This document shows positions 47,709 through 53,406 of a stretch of DNA of 53,406 bases, piece by piece. Numbering within the stretch: position 1 is the first letter of the stretch; every line of letters begins with the position of its first letter. The stretch is from Mycobacterium sp. (GTDB lineage Bacteria; Actinomycetota; Actinomycetes; Mycobacteriales; Mycobacteriaceae), in assembly GCF_025965855.1 (NCBI RefSeq), contig NZ_JAOPWB010000149.1:1-53406 (forward strand), written 5' to 3'. The notes beneath the pieces were generated by a model that worked only from the letters and a program-made list of their open reading frames with translations, was not told the origin of the DNA and did no database searches. The translations under genes and the position numbers were made by a program.

Positions 47709-48380
47709 TCAGGGGCACGAGGCGATATAGGCGTCGCACAGGGGCGCGGTCATGGAGTTCAGCACGGGGTCGTCCGCCATCGCCGGCCAGGGCGCCTGTG
47801 GCGGCCCCGACGACCACAGCGTGAGCTCGCTGACCGTGCTGCTCGCCACGTGGGCCACCAGGTAGGTGTGCATGATGACGGGCCCGCTGACCACCGCGGC
47901 CATCCGGTTCCGCTCGTCGCTGGTGATCGACGGCGACTGGGCCGGGGCACGCTGCTGGCAGCCGCGCAGGGCGGCGACGGCATTGCTGAACACCCCAGCC
48001 GCGATGGAGCCGCCGCGCGCCGTGTCACCACGCCAGTGCAGAACCTCGGCCTGCAACTGCCACTGACTATCCGGGTGGGTGATCGTCACGCGCGCCGCGA
48101 CCGCCGAATCGCGGGCGTCCTGCGGCGCCGACGGTGTGGCACACAGGTCCTCGAACCGAAACCTCGCCGTCCCGCCACCGGTCAGCGGAACCGACGAACC
48201 CGCGAGAGCCGGCCAGTTGTACACCGAGTCCAACGGCACCGCGCGCTGCTGGATCCACGCGCTGTTCGGGATCTGGTCGCACACGGGTGGGCACGTCTCC
48301 GGGTCCGCGTGGGCGGGTACCACGACGATCAGAGTTACCGCGAAGCCGCCGGCAGCCAGCATCGCCAGGATCACCCGCAT
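47709..48380 (-). CDS. Secreted protein of unknown function
   Basis: About 223 residues. The signal peptide (1 to about 25; MRVILAMLAAGGFAVTLIVV, cleavage likely after AHA) is followed by a cysteine-containing mature domain (PETCPPVCDQIP and paired late cysteines). The family is mycobacterial and I cannot assign a function. ATG 48380 is chosen because it starts the signal peptide directly. The frame upstream overlaps the divergent MBL gene. Confidence 0.78.
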   Translation of the reverse strand: MRVILAMLAAGGFAVTLIVVVPAHADPETCPPVCDQIPNSAWIQQRAVPLDSVYNWPALAGSSVPLTGGGTARFRFEDLCATPSAPQDARDSAVAARVTITHPDSQWQLQAEVLHWRGDTARGGSIAAGVFSNAVAALRGCQQRAPAQSPSITSDERNRMAAVVSGPVIMHTYLVAHVASSTVSELTLWSSGPPQAPWPAMADDPVLNSMTAPLCDAYIASCP

Positions 48381-48413
48381 CGGCACCACCCCCGTCAGGG
48401 CACAATCGTTGAC

Positions 48414-49052
48414 ATGCAACTTACGCACTTCGGCCATTCCTGCCTACTTGCCGAATTCGACAACACGCGTGTGCTATTTGATCCGGGTACGTTCGCGCAC
48501 GGTTTCGAGGGAATCACAGGCCTCTCCGCCATCCTCATCACCCACCAGCACCCCGACCACGTCGACGTCGGGCGGCTGCCTTCGCTGCTCGAGGGTAACC
48601 CCGACGCGGCGCTGTACGCCGATCCGCAAACCACCGAGCAGCTGGGCGCGCCGTGCCGGGCGGTGCACGTCGGCGACGAGCTGCGGCTCGGCGAGCTGAC
48701 CGTCCGGGCCGTCGGCGGCCGGCACGCCGTGATCCACCCGGAAATCCCTGTGATAGAGAACATTTCGTACCTGATCGGCGACGGGGGCCACGCGGCGAGA
48801 TTGATGCACCCCGGCGACGCGCTGTTCGTGCCCGACGAGCCGGTGGACGTGCTGGCCGCTCCGGCGGCGGCCCCGTGGATGAAGATCGCCGAGGCCGTCG
48901 ATTACCTGCGCGCGGTGGCGCCGGCGCGGGCGGTACCCATCCACCAGGGGATCATCGCCCCGGATGCGCGGGGCATCTACTACGGTCGGCTCACCGAGAT
49001 GACCACCACCGACTTCCAGGTGCTGCCCGAAGAAAGCGCGGTCACCTTCTAG
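48414..49052 (+). CDS. MBL-fold metal-dependent hydrolase
   Basis: A 212-residue UlaG-like metallo-beta-lactamase-fold hydrolase with the zinc motif T43-HQHPDH49 and the N-terminal MQLTHFGHSC typical of this subgroup. A later H in GGRHAVIHP and D in HPGDALF complete the metal site. Substrate is unknown. It is divergent from the secreted protein with 33 bases between starts. Confidence 0.88.
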   Translation: MQLTHFGHSCLLAEFDNTRVLFDPGTFAHGFEGITGLSAILITHQHPDHVDVGRLPSLLEGNPDAALYADPQTTEQLGAPCRAVHVGDELRLGELTVRAVGGRHAVIHPEIPVIENISYLIGDGGHAARLMHPGDALFVPDEPVDVLAAPAAAPWMKIAEAVDYLRAVAPARAVPIHQGIIAPDARGIYYGRLTEMTTTDFQVLPEESAVTF

Positions 49053-49119
49053 CGCCGTCACCTTCCAGCGCGAGCACCACAGGCCTCGGCACCGCAAAGG
49101 TCTAGGTCACCACAGAGGT

Positions 49120-50787
49120 TTAGGTGATGTCGTCGGCGGCGCCGCGACCGGCGGCACGCCCGGAGAAAATGCAGCCGCCCAGGAACGTGCCCTCCAGCGC
49201 CCGGTACCCGTGCACGCCGCCACCGCCGAATCCGGCCACTTCGCCGGCCGCATACAGCCCGGTCAGCGGGGTGCCCTGGGCCGTCAGCACCCGACCGGCC
49301 AAGTCAGTCTCGATGCCGCCCAAGGTCTTTCGGGTCAGGATGTGCAGCTTGACCGCGATCATCGGCCCGGCCTTCGGATCGGTCAGCCGGTGCGGCGCCA
49401 CCACCCGGCCCAGCCGGTCGCCCAGGTAGCCGCGGGCGGCACGGATCGCGGTGATCTGCCCGTCCTTGGTGAACCCGTTGGCCACCTCGCGGTCTCGGGC
49501 GGTGACCTCGGCTTCCACCGTGGCGTAGTCCAGGGGCTCCACATCGGGCAGCTTGTTCATCGCGGTCACCAGCTCGCGCAGCGAGTCCGCGCTGACGAAG
49601 TCCACGCCGCGGTCGATGAAGGACTGGACCGGTGCCGGCGGCCCGGAGCTGGCCCGGTTGCGCAGCAGTTCGCGCACGCTCTGCCCGGTCAGATCGGGGT
49701 TTTGCTCCTGACCGGAGAGCGCGAACTCTTTCTCAATGATCTTGGTGTTCAACACAAACCAGGTGTAGTCATGCCCGGACTTGGTGATGTACTCGCACGT
49801 GCCGAGGGTGTCGAAGCCGGGGTACAGCGGCACCGGCAACCGCTTGCCAGACGCGTCCAGCCACAGCGACGACGGGCCCGGGATGATCCGGATGCCGTGC
49901 AGCGGCCAGATCGGGTCGTAGTTGGTGATGCCCTCGGTGTAATGCCACATCCGGTCGGGGTTGATCACCCGCGCGCCGGCATGCTGGGAGATGCCGATCA
50001 TCCTGCCGTCGACGTGCGCGGGCACGCCGCTGAGCAGTTGATCGGGTACGCGGCCCATCCGCGTCGGCCAGTTCTTGCGCACCAGATCGTGATTACCGCC
50101 GATGCCGCCGCTGGTAACGATCACCGCTGAAGCGCGGAACTCGAATTGTCCCACCGCTTTTCGTGATGAAGCCACACCGCGCGCCGCCGCCGAGGGCTCC
50201 AACAGGGTGCCGCGCACGCCGGTCACCGCGTCACCCTCGACGATCAGCTCGTCGACCTGGTGGCGGTGCGCGAAACGCACCGATGAGCGGTCGCGCAGCT
50301 GACGCGCGAAGATCTCGACCAAAGCCGGCCCGGTGCCCCACGTGATGTGGAACCGGGGCACCGAGTTGCCGTGTCCCTGTGCGCCGTAACCGCCGCGCTC
50401 GGCCCAACCCACCAACGGAAAGATCTTGAGCCCCCGGGCGCGCAGCCAGCTGCGTTTCTCTCCGGCCGCGAAATCGACGTAGGCGCTGGCCCATTGGCGT
50501 GGCCAGTAGTCCTCGGGCCGGTCGAACGCCGCCGTGCCGAGCCAATCCTGCAGGGCCAATTCATGGCTGTCCCGGATGCCCAGGCGGCGCTGCTCCGGGC
50601 TGTCGACGAAGAACAGGCCGCCGAACGACCAGAAGGCCTGCCCGCCCAGATTGGCGCTGTTCTCCTGGTCGAGGATCAGCACCCGCAGGCCGCGCTCGAC
50701 CAACTCGCAGGCGGCCACCAAGCCCGACAGCCCGGCACCCACGATGATCGCGTCAGCGGCGAACCCCGCGGCCGAAGAATCGCTCAT
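49120..50787 (-). CDS. FAD-binding dehydrogenase (Rv0785 type)
   Basis: A 555-residue flavoprotein of the fumarate reductase/3-ketosteroid dehydrogenase-like superfamily. The N-terminal FAD motif IVGAGLSGLVAACEL is followed by LDQENSANLGGQAFWSFGG, and the C-terminal nucleotide segment is LYAAGEVAGFGGGGVHGY. The electron acceptor and substrate are unknown. Its length is typical of this actinobacterial subgroup. The deacetylase-like gene lies upstream on the same strand, 48 bases away. Confidence 0.9.
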   Translation of the reverse strand: MSDSSAAGFAADAIIVGAGLSGLVAACELVERGLRVLILDQENSANLGGQAFWSFGGLFFVDSPEQRRLGIRDSHELALQDWLGTAAFDRPEDYWPRQWASAYVDFAAGEKRSWLRARGLKIFPLVGWAERGGYGAQGHGNSVPRFHITWGTGPALVEIFARQLRDRSSVRFAHRHQVDELIVEGDAVTGVRGTLLEPSAAARGVASSRKAVGQFEFRASAVIVTSGGIGGNHDLVRKNWPTRMGRVPDQLLSGVPAHVDGRMIGISQHAGARVINPDRMWHYTEGITNYDPIWPLHGIRIIPGPSSLWLDASGKRLPVPLYPGFDTLGTCEYITKSGHDYTWFVLNTKIIEKEFALSGQEQNPDLTGQSVRELLRNRASSGPPAPVQSFIDRGVDFVSADSLRELVTAMNKLPDVEPLDYATVEAEVTARDREVANGFTKDGQITAIRAARGYLGDRLGRVVAPHRLTDPKAGPMIAVKLHILTRKTLGGIETDLAGRVLTAQGTPLTGLYAAGEVAGFGGGGVHGYRALEGTFLGGCIFSGRAAGRGAADDIT

Positions 50788-50835
50788 GTCCGAACAGGGT
50801 AATGCCCGCGGCCGGCGAGCCGATCAGACGCTCGG

Positions 50836-51540
50836 TCAGGCCGCGTCGAGGACCGCCCTGCGGGACCGCCATCGGTACACCGTCGGGGTGCAGCCATGCA
50901 TCGACGCCAGGTCGACGGCGTCCAGCATCGCCTGCAGCGGCCCCGGCTTGCGCAACTGGTGCGCGGCCACCGCGACCCGCACGATGCCGCCGCGGCGCGC
51001 GATCCGCTCCGCGGACAGCACTACCATGCGGCACCACCACGGTTCGGTCAGGAAGCCCTCGCCGATGCCCAGCACTCTGGTGCGTTCGGTACTGTGCCGG
51101 ACCAGGTCGGTGATCCCATGCAAATCGGCAAGCAGCCGAAAACCGTTCTGTGGCAATGCCTTGACGACACCCGGGGACACCACCCAGCCCGGTGCCGCGA
51201 ACAGCCGCGTGCGCAGCCCGAGGTGCTCGAGCACCCGGTCGGCGCCCATCAGTCGCAGGTTGGCCTCGTGCGCGCGCAGCACCGCGAATTCGCCGCGACG
51301 CTTCTTGGTCGCGGGGTCGTCGTAGCCGTGCAGCACGATGGCGTCCCCGCCGGCCCGCCGGGCGGTCAGCCACTCGACGGTGTGCGGGTCGCGGTCAAGC
51401 CGGTAGTCACCCTTGAGCCGGGGAGCGACCAGCAACGAAACCGGGATCTTGCGGGCGTCCATTTGTGCGCAGAACGCCTCCACGTCGCCCAGGGTGCGTT
51501 CGCCGATCCCCGAGACCGAGACGATCAATTTTCCAGACAC
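50836..51540 (-). CDS. Polysaccharide deacetylase-like protein (DUF2334)
   Basis: A 234-residue NodB-like TIM-barrel protein. The N-terminal LIVSVSGIGERTLGDV takes the place of the usual SFDD metal motif. DAIVLHGYDD and FAAPGW match the DUF2334/deacetylase pattern. Loss of the first catalytic Asp-Asp suggests changed chemistry. Start is GTG 51540. Relatives (Rv0784) are uncharacterised. Confidence 0.8.
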   Translation of the reverse strand: MSGKLIVSVSGIGERTLGDVEAFCAQMDARKIPVSLLVAPRLKGDYRLDRDPHTVEWLTARRAGGDAIVLHGYDDPATKKRRGEFAVLRAHEANLRLMGADRVLEHLGLRTRLFAAPGWVVSPGVVKALPQNGFRLLADLHGITDLVRHSTERTRVLGIGEGFLTEPWWCRMVVLSAERIARRGGIVRVAVAAHQLRKPGPLQAMLDAVDLASMHGCTPTVYRWRSRRAVLDAA

Positions 51541-51739
51541 ACCTGCAGTTTGACGATTCCAGGTGTCGGGATGGTGAAGGACACGCGGACGGCAGGCGTA
51601 TATCGGGCCCGGTCGGGAAGCCGCCTAGACGCCCCGAGGCCGTGAAAAAGCCCGGGGCCGAACCGCCCGCCCGGACCGCGGCAGCAAACGCGTCCCGGCG
51701 CCGGCCGGGACAAATCGATTCGATATGCTAAGCAACGCC

Positions 51740-53347
51740 ATGGACAAGGCCCGTTCAGCAGCGGCCGACACCCCGCCGCCCACCGCTGCCCCTCAGCAGC
51801 CGGGCGTCCATGTCTATCCCGACAAGTTGGACGCCAGGCTGTTACGGGTCTCCGGGGTATGCCTGCTGGCCACGGTGATGGCGATCCTGGATATCACCGT
51901 CGTCGCCGTCGCGCAACGCACCTTCATCGACCAATTCGGCTCCGCGCAGGTCGTTGTCGCCTGGACGATGACCGGCTACACGCTGGCCCTGGCGACCGTG
52001 ATCCCGTTGACGGGCTGGGCCGCCGACCGGTTTGGCACCAAACGGCTTTTCATGGGGTCGGTGGTGGCATTCGCGCTGGGCTCGGTGCTGTGCGCGGTGG
52101 CGTCAACGATCTTGCAGCTCATCGTGTTTCGAGTGGTGCAGGGCATCGGCGGCGGCATGCTGATGCCGCTGGGATTCATGATCATGACCCGCGAGGCGGG
52201 CCCCGGGCGGCTCGGCCGCCTGATGTCGATCCTGAGCATCCCCATGTTGCTCGCCCCGATCGGTGGGCCCATCCTGGGCGGCTGGCTCATCGACACCTCC
52301 AGCTGGAGGTGGATCTTCCTGATCAACCTGCCGATCGGGCTCGTGACGCTGGTTCTGGCGGCGATCGTGTTCCCCAGGGATCATCCAGCGCGCTCGGAGA
52401 CTTTCGATGTCGTCGGTGGACTGCTGCTGTCGCCCGGGCTGGCGACGTTCCTGTTCGCGGTGTCGTCCGTCCCGCGCTGCGGGACGGTGGCCGACCGTCG
52501 CGTCTTGATACCGGCGGCCGTCGGCCTCGTGTTGATTGCCGCGTTCGTGGCGCACGCTCGGCGCCGGGCGGACCATCCTTTGATCGATCTGCGGCTTTTC
52601 CAAAACAAGGTGATCACCCATGCCAATGTGACGATGCTGCTGTTCGCCGCCGCGTTTTTCGGCGCGGGCCTGCTGCTCCCAAGCTACTTCCAGCAGGTGC
52701 TGCACCAGACGCCGATGCAGGCCGGGGTGCACATGATCCCGCAGGGACTGGGCGCGATGCTGACGATGCGGCTGACCGGCCCGCTGGTGGACAGGCAGGG
52801 GCCGGGCAAGATCGTGCTGGTCGGCATCGCACTGATCACCGCCGGTCTGGGCGCCTTCGCGTTCGGCGTGGCCAGGCAGGCGGGGTACCTGCCCACGCTG
52901 TTGGTGGCGCTGGCGATCATGGGCCTGGGCATGGGTTGCACCATGATGCCGCTCTCCGTCGCGTCGGTGCAGGCGCTGGCCCCGCACCAGATCGCGCGCG
53001 GCACAACGCTGATGAGTGTCAGCCACCAGGTGGGCGGTTCCATGGGAACCGCGTTGATGTCAATGATCCTCACCAACCAGTTCAACCGAAGCGAGAATAT
53101 CGCCGCGGCAAACAAACTCGCGGCGCTGCAGCAGAAGGCGGCCGCCACCGGAGCGCCGGTCGACCCGTCCGCGATACCCCCGCAGGCGCTTGCCCCCGGC
53201 TTCTCGGGCAACGTGCTGCACGACCTTTCCCACGCGTACACGACGATATTCGTGATCGCGGCCGTGTTGGTGACGTTCACCGTCATCCCGGCGGTGTTTC
53301 TCCCGAGGCAGCCTGCGAGCGAAACAGTGGGCGAAGATCTCGATTAG
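51740..53347 (+). CDS. emrB: EmrB/QacA-type multidrug exporter (MFS, DHA2)
   Basis: A 535-residue MFS transporter with 14 predicted helices. Seen are the TM1 motif D1 (LDITVVAVA), motif A GWAADRFGTKR, motif B FRVVQGIGGGMLMPLG and motif C PIGGPILGGWL of drug/H+ antiporters. It exports drugs or lipids in exchange for protons (Rv0783c type). ATG 51740 lies 3 nt after the start predicted from TATGCT (51724-51729), so the leader is nearly absent. ATG 51725 overlaps that box. Confidence 0.92.
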   Translation: MDKARSAAADTPPPTAAPQQPGVHVYPDKLDARLLRVSGVCLLATVMAILDITVVAVAQRTFIDQFGSAQVVVAWTMTGYTLALATVIPLTGWAADRFGTKRLFMGSVVAFALGSVLCAVASTILQLIVFRVVQGIGGGMLMPLGFMIMTREAGPGRLGRLMSILSIPMLLAPIGGPILGGWLIDTSSWRWIFLINLPIGLVTLVLAAIVFPRDHPARSETFDVVGGLLLSPGLATFLFAVSSVPRCGTVADRRVLIPAAVGLVLIAAFVAHARRRADHPLIDLRLFQNKVITHANVTMLLFAAAFFGAGLLLPSYFQQVLHQTPMQAGVHMIPQGLGAMLTMRLTGPLVDRQGPGKIVLVGIALITAGLGAFAFGVARQAGYLPTLLVALAIMGLGMGCTMMPLSVASVQALAPHQIARGTTLMSVSHQVGGSMGTALMSMILTNQFNRSENIAAANKLAALQQKAAATGAPVDPSAIPPQALAPGFSGNVLHDLSHAYTTIFVIAAVLVTFTVIPAVFLPRQPASETVGEDLD

Positions 53348-53406
53348 CCCTCAAAAAGCATGTTGGCGATCCGCATCGCGGTGTCCATCGGATCGGGCTG
53401 TTTGAT
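53344..53406 (-). CDS. C-terminal end of an unidentified protein
   Basis: The last 20 codons of a minus-strand gene: IKQPDPMDTAMRIANMLFEG, then TAA. The gene continues beyond the window. The stop overlaps the emrB stop by 4 bases. The ending resembles C-termini of TetR-type regulators, which often adjoin exporter genes, but too little is visible to name it. Confidence 0.45.
   Translation of the reverse strand: MKQPDPMDTAMRIANMLFEG

Overview
The window is high-GC mycobacterial chromosome. Gene order and product features match the Mycobacterium tuberculosis interval running, inverted, from about Rv0831c to Rv0783c: KmtR, DesA1, PhoY2, mycothiol synthase, GlnR, LmeA, CysA2/SseC2, PurM/F/L/Q/S, DyP peroxidase with encapsulin, and an EmrB-type exporter. 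The species cannot be named from sequence alone. A slow-growing, non-tuberculosis mycobacterium is the likeliest source.

Region 1 (1-6.8 kb) is an integrated mobile element of lower GC. It ends at the 3' end of a tRNA-Phe gene. It carries a tyrosine integrase, an excisionase-like HTH protein, an FtsK/TraSA-like ATPase, a two-gene module of a STAND-type P-loop NTPase plus a GNAT protein (possible defence cargo), and a partial membrane protein. Its left end lies outside the window. Four tRNA genes follow (Phe, Asp, Glu, Lys).

Region 2 (7.4-21 kb) holds a TIGR04255-like protein, a SAM methyltransferase, and the metal sensor KmtR with a perfect operator lying over a leaderless start. A 34% histidine peptide sits just downstream of kmtR. 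Next come a MpaB-like protein, a TetR regulator, desA1, dus, an LCP cell-wall ligase, phoY2 and a complete pstS-pstC-pstA-pstB operon behind a PhoB/RegX3-type box.

Region 3 (21-30 kb) contains glnR-mshD, lmeA-thiX, a polycysteine leader ORF ahead of the DUF4395-cysA2-sseC2 sulfur operon, a 32-residue membrane peptide coupled to a nitrobindin, pabC, a YgfZ-like protein and DUF3073. The gap between the nitrobindin gene and pabC can fold into a multi-helix RNA.

Region 4 (29.6-47.7 kb) has a purine cluster (purL, CPBP protein, SCP-like protein, purF, purM; further on purS-purQ). Between these lie an XRE/SnoaL divergent pair, a VOC protein, the M18 aminopeptidase pepC, the DyP-encapsulin nanocompartment operon, a HAD dehalogenase, a flavin disulfide reductase, a cupin and a second VOC protein.

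Region 5 (44.2-53.4 kb) has a poorly coding stretch with small ORFs, then a YbjN-like protein, an acyltransferase, purQ/purS, a secreted protein, an MBL-fold hydrolase, an FAD dehydrogenase, a deacetylase-like protein and an EmrB/QacA exporter. At least seven genes show a TANNNT box 6-7 nt before an ATG/GTG, the signature of leaderless mycobacterial transcripts.
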